In this document: positions 16,682 to 24,462 of the stretch, piece by piece
Numbering within the stretch: position 1 is the first letter of the stretch
Layout of the letters: every line of letters starts with the position of its first letter
Assembly (NCBI GenBank): GCA_022792135.1
Contig: JAAWAM010000016.1
Coordinates: 1 to 32,384 of the forward strand
Origin: Clostridia bacterium
GTDB taxonomy: Bacteria > Bacillota > Clostridia > TANB77 > CAG-508
DNA length: 32,384 nt
Reading direction: 5' to 3'
Notes under the pieces: generated by a model
The model's database searches: none
Seen by the model: only the letters and a program-made list of their open reading frames with translations
Told to the model about the DNA's origin: nothing
Position numbers and translations under genes: made by a program

Positions 16682-16761
16682 GGGATTATACCAAGGTGGG
16701 AATCAACTAAATTCCCATCTATATAAAGCTGGTAACATGGATGAGATGTTATCAGTTTTTT
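16682..16761 (+). ncRNA. Candidate small RNA B (about 80 nt)
   Basis: Starting about 7 nt after a consensus promoter, the predicted RNA begins GGGATT. It folds into a 9-bp hairpin (16695-16703 with 16711-16719, loop CAACTAA) and ends in a terminator: CTGGTAACAT (16729-16738), 7-nt loop, ATGTTATCAG (16746-16755), six T (16756-16761). A 39-codon frame starts at 16678 but has no ribosome site and runs through the terminator. The unit lies between the convergently read DUF262 gene end and the small basic gene. No known RNA family was recognised. Confidence 0.5.
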
Positions 16762-16773
16762 ACTTCATAAAAG

Positions 16774-17941
16774 TTATAATTTTAATAACTCATTAAACAT
16801 ATCTCTTCGTTTTCCATTAGGTTTATTGTTAAAATCTACTTCTTGATACCATTGAACTAATTTTTCATTTTGTTCACTGGATAATGTATTGGTTTTAGCA
16901 AATACGAAATAGCCAGTTAGATAGGTAATATAATCGATTCGATTCGGTTGTTTTAAATCATTTGATTGAATAAAGTTAATGGCTGAATCGAGAGCTTCTA
17001 GCGTCATAGAAAAGCATTTTCTAAGTTGATCCCCTGTTAAATTACAAAGTTGATTTTCTTTTACATCAGATGGAATAGGGGTAAAGTTTAAAGAATGTTC
17101 TTTTTGTGTAATCAATTCAAGAGCACAATTTAAGTTTGCAATAGGAATGGATACTTCAGTATTTTTTACATCAAATATGTTAAGGTTAGCTTCTTCTAAT
17201 TTTTGTTTATAAATTTTAGTATATTGTGCATAAATATCGATTCCTTCGAGTCTTAATTTAGAGAATTTCATTTGTACTCTTGTTACTCTGCTTCCTGCAT
17301 TATTTAATACTTCAAACCATTCTACTTGTTCTTCTTCACTTAAGTCTTCTGCTAGATTGATGGTATAGTTATAATCTCTTAATTTACTTCTGATTTGTAG
17401 TAAAATGTTGGTGATTTCTGCCTTTTTTAAAGTAGTGGATTTGTTAATATAGTCAAAAAATACTTCATTGTCTTTATTTAATAAAATACCAACAGGAATT
17501 TGATGTGTTTTGATCTTCTTAGCATCATCAATTATGATAAAAGCCCCTTTCTTTAAATCCAAAACAATATTTTGAAAATCAGGATGATTTATGTAACATT
17601 TATAATTTGTTGTTAAGCGTTGTTGTCCGATCTGTGACAGAAAGTTGTCCTACTTTCATGGAGTCGATGATGACACGGTTGACAAGTGTTATTTGTGCAA
17701 CACTATGTGATGGGTTTGATATTTTATTGACTGAGATAGGAGATACTGGGGCTTTCCCATTTAATTGGTAGTTTAATAAGTCTACTGCTTTTTTGTCAGA
17801 CCAACTAATATCTCTTTGGTATAAAGGTAAGGTAATATCATTTGTCTCAATTTTTTGGCATAAATTTAAAGCTGACATTTGGAAAGTTTGCTTAGTTGGA
17901 TTATAGGCAATCATTTGCTTTAGAGAACTATTTATTTTCAT
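16774..17941 (-). CDS. DUF262 (GmrS-like) protein, +1 frameshift at CGG inside the DGQQR motif
   Basis: Two frames join into one 388-residue protein. Frame one (17941 down to about 17630) has the DUF262 N-terminus with LPLYQRDISW (39-48) and ends KVGQLSVTD104. A single extra C (plus-strand G17629) follows; removing it continues directly as GQQRLTTNYKC, completing the DGQQR signature of the ParB/sulfiredoxin-like NTPase fold. The second frame includes WFEVLNNAGSRVT, also typical. DUF262 proteins occur in GmrSD type IV restriction, SspE and BrxU defence proteins; no HNH (DUF1524) domain is seen, so this is a stand-alone version of unknown role. The start has AGGAGGAG and a consensus promoter. 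Read conventionally it would be a pseudogene; the same CGG context in aspS and spoIVFA suggests recoding. Confidence 0.8.
17626..17632 (-). other. Putative +1 frameshift site GAT-CGG-A (DUF262 gene)
   Basis: Coding strand reads GAT CGG ACA in the upstream frame; skipping the C gives GAT GGA CAA CAA CGC (Asp-Gly-Gln-Gln-Arg). It is the only in-frame CGG in the gene. Confidence 0.7.
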
Positions 17942-17964
17942 CTTTTTTCTCCTCCTATGAGGAT

Positions 17965-17993
17965 ATTATAAATATTTTGGTGAAAAAAGTCAA
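17965..17993 (-). promoter_or_regulatory. Sigma-A promoter for the DUF262 gene
   Basis: Minus strand TTGACT (17993-17988), 17 nt, TATAAT (17970-17965); about 25 nt to the start codon. Confidence 0.75.
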
Positions 17994-18014
17994 TAGTTTT
18001 AGTTAAAAATAATC

Positions 18015-18027
18015 TGTAGCAGCTACA
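18015..18027. promoter_or_regulatory. Palindrome upstream of the DUF262 promoter (operator candidate)
   Basis: TGTAGC-A-GCTACA is a perfect 6-bp-arm palindrome. Its core GTAGCAGC recurs at 18056-18063. It lies in the divergent gap between the DUF262 promoter and the next plus-strand gene. Confidence 0.3.
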
Positions 18028-18198
18028 ATAAAAAATAAAAAACGATTAAAAGTGCGTAGCAGCGCTTATAAAAATGACAAAAATATAAGGATTACAATAA
18101 AGATAAAGAAAAAGTTTATAGATTTATTACGAAAAAGAAGTATAAAATTGGAAATGTTGGAAAAAATAATACAAATACATAATTTTAAGGAGGTACTT

Positions 18199-18546
18199 AT
18201 GAACCAAAGTAATTTAAAAAATATGGTGGTTCTAAAAAATTTACCATCAAATATTGTAGAAGAAGCAATTGTAATTTTAAAAGCGAATAAAAAAGTGAAG
18301 AGAGCCAAGAAAATTGAAAAAAATAAAAGAACAGAAAATTTAGTAGCTGAGAAAAGAGAAAATGATTATATTTTAAAAGAAGCAGAAATGTTAGTATCAA
18401 ATTATATTTCTGGTCTAGAAGAGAAGAAAGACATAAGAAAAACAAATCATAAAAAAATGAATCAAAAATACAAAAGAATGAAGAATTATGCTTATTTGTC
18501 AAGTTTGATTATTTTAATAGAAAGCGTATTGCTAATGATAAAATAA
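18199..18546 (+). CDS. Small C-terminally membrane-anchored protein, unknown function
   Basis: 115 residues from ATG 18199, chosen because AAGGAGGT (18187-18194) stands just before it; the frame is open 147 nt further upstream but without a ribosome site and with poor composition. The N-terminus (LKNMVVLKNLPSNIVEEAI) is followed by a long, highly charged Lys/Glu/Arg-rich, probably helical middle (about 30-95) and a single C-terminal transmembrane helix (about 97-114, YAYLSSLIILIESVLLMI). No family was recognised. It lies 63 nt before the spoIVFA-like gene, within a sporulation neighbourhood, so a role in the forespore or mother cell is possible but unproven. Confidence 0.75.
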   Translation: MNQSNLKNMVVLKNLPSNIVEEAIVILKANKKVKRAKKIEKNKRTENLVAEKRENDYILKEAEMLVSNYISGLEEKKDIRKTNHKKMNQKYKRMKNYAYLSSLIILIESVLLMIK

Positions 18547-18547
18547 G

Positions 18548-18576
18548 GAATAAAACACTTTTTCTTAACATATAGT
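18548..18576 (+). promoter_or_regulatory. Sigma-E-like promoter for spoIVFA-spoIVFB
   Basis: GAATAAA (18548-18554), 14 nt, CATATAGT (18569-18576). The -10 fits the sigma-E form CATANANT and the spacing equals that at 4911-4939. In Bacillus the spoIVF operon is sigma-E controlled. Confidence 0.45.
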
Positions 18577-18609
18577 TTACAAAGAAACGAAGGAAGAGGT
18601 GTTTTTTTT

Positions 18610-19492
18610 ATGGAAAGAACCATATCAGTTGAGGAAAAAATAAGACGAGCTGAGGAAATCTATGCAAGAAGAAAACAAGGAAGCAGTAAACCGATTGCAA
18701 CTGTAAAGGTAAATGAAGAAAAAAGAGATATGAAGTTATTAAAAAAGATGGTACTCCAAGTTTTGGTATGTCTATCAATCTATTTTATTATTTATACGAT
18801 TCAAAATAGTGAATATGTATTTTCAAAGGATTTTACCAGCAAAGTAAATGAGATATTATCTTATGATACGAATTTTTTAGAGATATATAATGGTTTCAAA
18901 AGTCAATTACAAAATGGGTTACTAAATGAGACACAAGAGCCACAAGAGCAAAAACAAGAAGCAGAAGCAAAACAAGAAGAAAATATCAATCAAGAAGGAA
19001 TTGGAGGAGCAGTAGAGGAAAGTGAAGAAAAGGAAAAAGAAGAGCAAGTAGGAGAAACAAAACAATTATCACAAATAGAACAAGATTTGATTCAAATAAA
19101 AAATACGACTACGTTTAAAAAACCAATAGAAGGAGTCATCAGTTCTAAATATGGACGAAGAGATAGTGCAACAGGTAGTGTTCCTAAAAATCATACAGGA
19201 ACAGATATAGCGGCTAACTTAGGAACCAAAATAAGAGCAGCAACAGATGGAGAGGTAGTATTAGCATCAGAAGAAGGGGATTATGGAAAACATTTAAAAA
19301 TTCAAATTGGAGAGGTTAGTATTATTTATGCTCATTGCAATGACTTGTATGTGAAACAAGGAGATAAAGTAACACAAGGACAGGAAATCGCAGAAGTGGG
19401 GTCAACTGGAAATTCAACACGGTCCACATTTACATTTTGAAGTTAGAATTTCAGAACGAACCATTGACCCTCAAAGTATTTTAGAATTGTAA
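18610..19492 (+). CDS. spoIVFA: SpoIVFA-like LytM/M23 protein, +1 frameshift at CGG before the HxH motif
   Basis: A 293-residue protein when one C (19420) is skipped. It has a cytoplasmic basic N-terminus (1-46), one transmembrane helix (47-64), a Glu/Gln/Lys-rich spacer (about 105-150) and a LytM/M23 domain (168-293) with NHTGTD (H195, D199), YAHCND (H242) and, after the shift, T270-GPHLHFEVRI with the H273-L-H275 zinc-binding pair. In the unshifted frame the protein ends nine residues after T270 and lacks that pair. Topology plus the adjacent spoIVFB points to SpoIVFA, which holds and inhibits the SpoIVFB protease during sigma-K activation. SpoIIQ is the alternative, less likely by context. 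A sigma-E-like promoter precedes it; GGAAGAGG serves as ribosome site. Confidence 0.82.
19417..19423 (+). other. Putative +1 frameshift site ACA-CGG-T (spoIVFA)
   Basis: Upstream frame ACA CGG TCC; skipping C19420 gives ACA GGT CCA CAT TTA CAT (Thr-Gly-Pro-His-Leu-His). It is the only in-frame CGG in the gene. Confidence 0.75.
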
Positions 19493-19505
19493 AGGAGAAA
19501 AGAAG

Positions 19506-20174
19506 ATGCGATTTAGAATTGATTTAAAGATATTTTTGTTTCTTATCTTGTTTTATTTTACCAAACAAATAGAAACTTATGTCGTGATTATTATTTTTGC
19601 GATACTTCATGAATTAGGTCATTTATTAGCTGGTTTATGTATGGGGATGAAACCAGATAAAATAGAATTAAAACCTTATGGTGTTAGTATTTCTTTTTCA
19701 CTAACCCCAAAAGATTATAATAAAAAAATAGGGAAAGGAAATTTATTAGAAATTAAAAAGGTAATAGTGGCATTAGCAGGTCCTCTTACGAATGTAATTT
19801 TGATTGCTATTGCTAGAAAAATATCATTTGGCCTATTTTCCAATTTAATGATTTTATATGCTAATTTTTTACTGATTCTATTTAATTTGTTACCAATATA
19901 TCCTTTAGATGGTGGAAGAGTTTTAAAAGGAATTTTACATATTTTGTTAGGAAAGGAAAAGGCAGAGAGATATACAAATCATTTTTCTTTTGTGGTATTA
20001 ATCTTGATGACCTTTGTAGCAAGTATAGGAATTTATTATATAAAAAACATCTCTATTTTTCTAATTACTATTTTTCTTTGGGGGCTTTATTTGCAAGAAG
20101 ATTTTGTATTTAGAAAGAAGAGAAAAATTTATGATTTAATCCAAAAAACTATTGAAATTGATACCAATTCATAG
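19506..20174 (+). CDS. spoIVFB: SpoIVFB-like site-2 (M50) intramembrane metalloprotease
   Basis: 222 residues with several membrane helices. The zinc site HELGH (H35, E36, H39) lies in a hydrophobic helix, and the third ligand is D135 in LLPIYPLDGGRVL, the class signature of site-2 proteases. A shorter motif ALAGPLTN around residue 90 is also conserved. In Bacillus SpoIVFB cleaves pro-sigma-K in the mother-cell membrane and is held by SpoIVFA, here the gene immediately upstream. The start (AAAGGAG upstream) lies 13 nt after the stop of the shifted spoIVFA frame. This spacing fits the longer product better than the truncated one. Whether the target is pro-sigma-K here cannot be seen. Confidence 0.9.
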   Translation: MRFRIDLKIFLFLILFYFTKQIETYVVIIIFAILHELGHLLAGLCMGMKPDKIELKPYGVSISFSLTPKDYNKKIGKGNLLEIKKVIVALAGPLTNVILIAIARKISFGLFSNLMILYANFLLILFNLLPIYPLDGGRVLKGILHILLGKEKAERYTNHFSFVVLILMTFVASIGIYYIKNISIFLITIFLWGLYLQEDFVFRKKRKIYDLIQKTIEIDTNS

Positions 20175-20211
20175 TAAACTAATACTAAAGATAAAAAGGA
20201 GAAGGCAAAAG

Positions 20212-21771
20212 ATGAAAAAATATTTAAAAGGTCAAAAAGGAATTAACTTAATTACCTTATCGATAACCGTAATTATAATGTTAATCCTAGTGAATATCAT
20301 ACTTTATCATGTACAAAGTAATTTAAAGATAGAGAAACTAAAAGATATGCAAGCAGATATTGGAACCTTAAGGGACAAAATTTCTGACTATTTTATACAA
20401 TATGGGAAAATACCAGCTAGTATTCCCTTTACCAACATAGAACACATAAGAAATGCTGGGGTCATAAGTGAAGCTGTTGATACAGGTGATTTTTATGTAA
20501 TTGATTTGTCTGCTATTGACAATTTAACACTATATTATGGACAAGATTATGAAAAGATAAAAAATGAGGAGGTTTCTGGGGCAGAAGAAATAAATTCTTT
20601 AATGGATTTATATATCATCAATGAAACCAGTCATAATATTTTCTATATACAGGGTATTACTTTAGATGAAGAAATTTTTTATACAGATTATACAAAAGAC
20701 GATATTGATACCATAGCAGTTGATTTAATAGAGGTAGATAGAACCAAACAAAGTTGGACGCCAACTTATGATAAAACTGCTATTTATAGAGATACAAATG
20801 GAGATACAGCAGTCATACCAAAGAATTTTCAAGTGAGTCGAAAACCTGGTGAAGATGTAATCCATACTGGATTGGTGGTACGAGGACCAGATGGAAGTGA
20901 ATTTGTATGGGTACCAGTAGAAGATATTAATACCATGTCACAATGTGAAACAGCAGGAGGAGATTGTAAGTTAATATTAAAGGAAGAAAAGCATTTAGAA
21001 TGTGCAACTCATTCAGAAACAGCGGATAAAATAGTAGGAAAATTATATGCAACTGATTTGGGTGAAAATTTTGGAACAGTAAATATGACTTACGATGCAA
21101 ATCATGGATTAAGAGAGCCAGCAATTTTAACGGGAAATGATAGTGGAACAGGGATAGAGTATGACAAGAATAATACAATTGGTTTAACACAAGAAGAATT
21201 AAAAAAAGAATATAAAGAGATGGCAGAAAGTGTAGCAAAATATGGAGGATTTTATATCGGAAGATATGAAACAAGTTTAACATCTGCAACAGATACAGAA
21301 GCAGGAACAGGCGGAACTGTACAATCCAAAGCAGGGGTTATTCCAACATCAGCTAATAATGAGGCAAATAGGATGTGGTATGGATTATATGACAAATCAA
21401 AACATTATAGTGGCAATGAAGTTTCTGTACAAAGTAGTATGATATGGGGAAGCCAATATGATGCTATGCTAAATTGGATTAAAAATGGTAATGGACCAGA
21501 TAAGGATAAAATAACAACGATGGATTGGGGAAGAAATGAGAGTGTAACAATAACAGGAAATAGTAGTTATGAGGATGATCGTATCAATCAAATTCGAGAT
21601 TTGGGCGGGAATTTGTTGGAATGGTCATTAGAAGCAAGTAACAATTCAGAGCGAATCTATCGAGGCGGTTCTTATTATGGGGACAAAAGTTCACCTAGTT
21701 ACCGTGGTGGAGCTACTCCAAATGACACCTCAGCTATGTATGGTAGTCGTCTTACTTTGTACATTAAGTAG
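20212..21771 (+). CDS. Pilin-like N-terminus fused to a formylglycine-generating-enzyme-type domain
   Basis: 519 residues from ATG 20212 (AAAAGGAG upstream; the frame extends 60 nt further inside the end of spoIVFB, not favoured). Residues 6-30 (KGQKGINLITLSITVIIMLI and on) resemble a type IV prepilin signal, or a plain membrane anchor. A helical linker and spacer follow. The second half is an FGE-sulfatase (SUMF1-like) domain: EFVWVPVEDI, GGFYIGRYETS, RDLGGNLLEWSLE and YRGGSYYGD. No classical sulfatase is nearby, so it may be a surface-displayed C-type-lectin-fold ligand-binding domain, not an active enzyme. It follows spoIVFB by 37 nt, but a sporulation role is not implied by its domains. 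Confidence 0.82.
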   Translation: MKKYLKGQKGINLITLSITVIIMLILVNIILYHVQSNLKIEKLKDMQADIGTLRDKISDYFIQYGKIPASIPFTNIEHIRNAGVISEAVDTGDFYVIDLSAIDNLTLYYGQDYEKIKNEEVSGAEEINSLMDLYIINETSHNIFYIQGITLDEEIFYTDYTKDDIDTIAVDLIEVDRTKQSWTPTYDKTAIYRDTNGDTAVIPKNFQVSRKPGEDVIHTGLVVRGPDGSEFVWVPVEDINTMSQCETAGGDCKLILKEEKHLECATHSETADKIVGKLYATDLGENFGTVNMTYDANHGLREPAILTGNDSGTGIEYDKNNTIGLTQEELKKEYKEMAESVAKYGGFYIGRYETSLTSATDTEAGTGGTVQSKAGVIPTSANNEANRMWYGLYDKSKHYSGNEVSVQSSMIWGSQYDAMLNWIKNGNGPDKDKITTMDWGRNESVTITGNSSYEDDRINQIRDLGGNLLEWSLEASNNSERIYRGGSYYGDKSSPSYRGGATPNDTSAMYGSRLTLYIK

Positions 21772-21856
21772 AGACAAAAGACTACAAGAAATCGAAAAAA
21801 ATGTAAAGAAATTGTAATGAGATAGAAACAATTTTGTCATTTTCCTGTAAAATTTA

Positions 21857-21885
21857 TTGACTTTTTGGTGGTTTCGTTATATCAT
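21857..21885 (+). promoter_or_regulatory. Candidate sigma-A promoter of the minD-minE-rodA group
   Basis: TTGACT (21857-21862), 17 nt, TATCAT (21880-21885), about 45 nt before minD. Confidence 0.6.
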
Positions 21886-21929
21886 ATAGCTATTAAAAAT
21901 GTGTTTTTAACATCCTAAGGAGGAAAAAT

Positions 21930-22724
21930 ATGGGAGAAGTAATCGTTATCACATCAGGAAAAGGTGGAGTAGGAAAAACAACAACAACAGCAAACTTGGG
22001 ATCAAGTTTGGCATTAGAAGGAAAAAAAGTAGTACTAATCGATACCGATATAGGATTACGTAACTTAGACGTAGTTATGGGATTAGAAAATAGAATTGTA
22101 TATGATATTGTAGATGTTGTAGAAGAAAAATGTAAATTAAGACAAGCACTTATCAAAGACAAAAGATTCAAAGAATTATACCTACTACCAGCAGCCCAAA
22201 CAAGAGACAAAAGTGCAGTAAATGAAGAACAAATGAGAGATTTAGTTGCTAAACTAAAAGAAGAATTTGACTATATATTAGTCGACTGTCCAGCTGGAAT
22301 TGAACAAGGATTTAAAAATGCAATTGCGGGAGCAGACCGCGCTATTGTTGTAACAACAGCAGAAATATCTGCCATCAGAGATGCAGATAGAATCATAGGA
22401 CTTTTAGAATCATCAGAAATAAAGAATCCAGAATTAGTTATTAATAGAATTAGAGCCAATATGGTAAGAAAGGGAGAAATGATGGATGTAGATGACATTG
22501 TAGACCTTTTATCCATTGACCTAATTGGTGCTGTTCCAGACGATGAATATATTATTACACAAACCAATAAAGGAGAACCAGTGATTCAAAATAAAAAAGC
22601 ACCATCTGGAAAAGCATATATAGAAATAGCAAAGAGAGTATTAGGAGAAAAAATAGAAGTAACAATTCCTGGCAGAGAAAGAGGATTTTTTGCGAGATTA
22701 AAAAGACTATTCAAGAAACAATAA
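21930..22724 (+). CDS. minD: Septum site-determining ATPase MinD
   Basis: 264 residues. The deviant Walker A motif is SGKGGVGKTTT (9-19) with signature lysine K11, and switch regions VLIDTDIGLRNLD and VDCPAGIEQGF follow. The C-terminus (GFFARLKRLFKK) is the amphipathic membrane-targeting helix. MinD-ATP dimers bind the membrane, recruit MinC to block FtsZ, and oscillate with MinE, which is encoded next. No minC is in the window. The ribosome site is AAGGAGG. Confidence 0.97.
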   Translation: MGEVIVITSGKGGVGKTTTTANLGSSLALEGKKVVLIDTDIGLRNLDVVMGLENRIVYDIVDVVEEKCKLRQALIKDKRFKELYLLPAAQTRDKSAVNEEQMRDLVAKLKEEFDYILVDCPAGIEQGFKNAIAGADRAIVVTTAEISAIRDADRIIGLLESSEIKNPELVINRIRANMVRKGEMMDVDDIVDLLSIDLIGAVPDDEYIITQTNKGEPVIQNKKAPSGKAYIEIAKRVLGEKIEVTIPGRERGFFARLKRLFKKQ

Positions 22725-22748
22725 ACAATTTGGGGGTAAATGGGAATA

Positions 22749-23294
22749 ATGTTTGAAAACATAATGAACTTTTTTAAGAAGTGGAACAAAAAAGAAAACA
22801 AAGCAGTTAATCATTCAAAAGAAGCAGCAAAAGAAAGATTACATTTAGTATTAATGCAAGATAGAGCTAATGTCTCAGCAGACTTCTTAGAGCTTATGAA
22901 ACAGGAAATTATAGAAGTAATCAAGAAATATATTGATGTAGATGAAAGTGCAATAGATGTAAGACTTACGAATAAAGAAAATGGAGATGGTACGAATGGA
23001 GCACCAGCTTTATATGCCAATATCCCCATTTTAAACATTAAAAATGAAGCAAGAAAAGTAGAAGGAAAACGCGAAGAAACAAAAAAAGAAGAACAAGCAA
23101 GACAAAATGAAAAAGAAGATACCCAAAAAAAAGAGACAAAAGAAGAAAAACAAGATCAAGAGGTAAAAAGAGATAAAAAAAAGGAAGTAGAGAATAAAAC
23201 ACAAGAAATAGCAGACGAAGTTGTCCAAAAAGAAGCGAAAACTGTAGAAAAAGAAGACGACAAAGCAAAAGAAAAAATTAAATCAGAAAATTAA
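22749..23294 (+). CDS. minE: Topological specificity factor MinE with long charged C-terminal extension
   Basis: 181 residues from ATG 22749; an in-frame ATG at 22740 would be only three bases from the GGGGG ribosome site, so the later start is preferred. Residues 1-10 form the amphipathic membrane-targeting helix (FENIMNFFKKW). KEAAKERLHLVLMQDRANVS (about 22-41) is the MinD-contact region, and the topological domain runs to about residue 98 (ALYANIPILNI). MinE is normally about 85-95 residues; here about 83 extra, almost purely Lys/Glu/Asp/Gln residues follow, a probable long charged helix of unknown role. It starts 24 nt after minD. Confidence 0.9.
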   Translation: MFENIMNFFKKWNKKENKAVNHSKEAAKERLHLVLMQDRANVSADFLELMKQEIIEVIKKYIDVDESAIDVRLTNKENGDGTNGAPALYANIPILNIKNEARKVEGKREETKKEEQARQNEKEDTQKKETKEEKQDQEVKRDKKKEVENKTQEIADEVVQKEAKTVEKEDDKAKEKIKSEN

Positions 23295-23318
23295 TTAAGT
23301 AAGAAAAAGAGTGGTTTA

Positions 23319-24425
23319 ATGAGAAAAAGAGAATTAAAAAATATAGAATGGAGTTTATTAATAGTCGCAATGATTCTATGTGTAATAGGATTAGTTGCGT
23401 TATTTTCTGCAACACAAGAAACAGAATATGATGATTTTAATAAACAATGTATATGGTTGAGTGTAAGTTTAGTAATTATGGTAGTTGTCATGCTAGTGGA
23501 TTATGAATTTTTAACAAAAATATCACCGATATGCTATGGCTTATTTATTTTATTACTAATTGCGGTATTATTTACTTCGCCAGTAAATGGAGCAACTAGC
23601 TGGTTTGCCATCGGTTTTTTTTCATTTCAACCAGGAGAATTTGCTAAAGTATTTGTTATTCTATTTTTAGCATTTGCAATCAACAAAATACAAGGAAGAA
23701 ATAAAAAAGAGATTAATAAACCAACTAAATTATTTATCCTATTAGCAATTTTAGGGCTACCAGTTTTATTAATTGTAAAACAGCCAGATTATGGGACAGC
23801 AGCAGCATTTATGGTAGCAACAGCATTGATGTTAATAACTGCTGGGATTGATAAAAGATATATTCTTGTAATTTCCATATTGGTTGTTATATCAGTTCCC
23901 ATTTTGTATCATTTTATATTACCAGAGCATGCTAAAAAAAGAATTGACATATTTTTAAATCCAGAATCTGACCCAAGGGGTTCTGGTTATAACATCATTC
24001 AATCTAAACTAGCAATTGGTGCTGGTGGTCTAACTGGTATGGGATTGTTAAAAGGAAATCAAACACAATTAGGTTTTCTATATCCGAAGACAACAGACTT
24101 TATTTTTGCTGTTATCGGAGAAGAGATGGGATTTATTATAGCAGGAACGGTTATTATATTATATGTACTTCTGGTAACAAAATGTCTCTATGTGGCAAAG
24201 ACAGCAAAAGACCAAACAGGAGCATTGATTGCTTCTGGAATAACAGGAATTTTTCTATTCCATATGGTAGAAAATATCGGAATGGTAATGGGGTTGTTAC
24301 CAATTACAGGAGTACCACTTCCTTTTATCAGTTATGGAGGAAGTTCATTAATTACTAATTTTATTTGTATTGGCTTATTATTAAATATTAGTAGTAAAAG
24401 GCAAAAAACAATTTTTGTAAAATAG
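23319..24425 (+). CDS. rodA: SEDS-family peptidoglycan polymerase, RodA type
   Basis: 368 residues with about ten membrane helices. SEDS proteins polymerise lipid II into glycan strands with a partner class B PBP. Seen: LFSATQET early on, SWFAIGFFSFQPGEFAK, KQPDYGTA, RGSGYNIIQSKLAIGAGG, TDFIFAVIGEEMGF and LPITGVPLPFISYGGSS, all family signatures. Position after minD-minE and a length near 370 match the clostridial min-rodA arrangement, so RodA is preferred over FtsW or SpoVE, which cannot be excluded by motif alone. It begins 24 nt after minE with a weak GAGTGG ribosome site, consistent with one transcript. Confidence 0.9.
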   Translation: MRKRELKNIEWSLLIVAMILCVIGLVALFSATQETEYDDFNKQCIWLSVSLVIMVVVMLVDYEFLTKISPICYGLFILLLIAVLFTSPVNGATSWFAIGFFSFQPGEFAKVFVILFLAFAINKIQGRNKKEINKPTKLFILLAILGLPVLLIVKQPDYGTAAAFMVATALMLITAGIDKRYILVISILVVISVPILYHFILPEHAKKRIDIFLNPESDPRGSGYNIIQSKLAIGAGGLTGMGLLKGNQTQLGFLYPKTTDFIFAVIGEEMGFIIAGTVIILYVLLVTKCLYVAKTAKDQTGALIASGITGIFLFHMVENIGMVMGLLPITGVPLPFISYGGSSLITNFICIGLLLNISSKRQKTIFVK

Positions 24426-24462
24426 TGTTCCATTTGGAGTACATCTTGAAGAGGAGAAAAAA

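Noticed and set aside
18052..18198. Longer N-terminus for the 115-residue protein
   Set aside because: No ribosome site supports the upstream start, and AAGGAGGT directly precedes the internal ATG at 18199.
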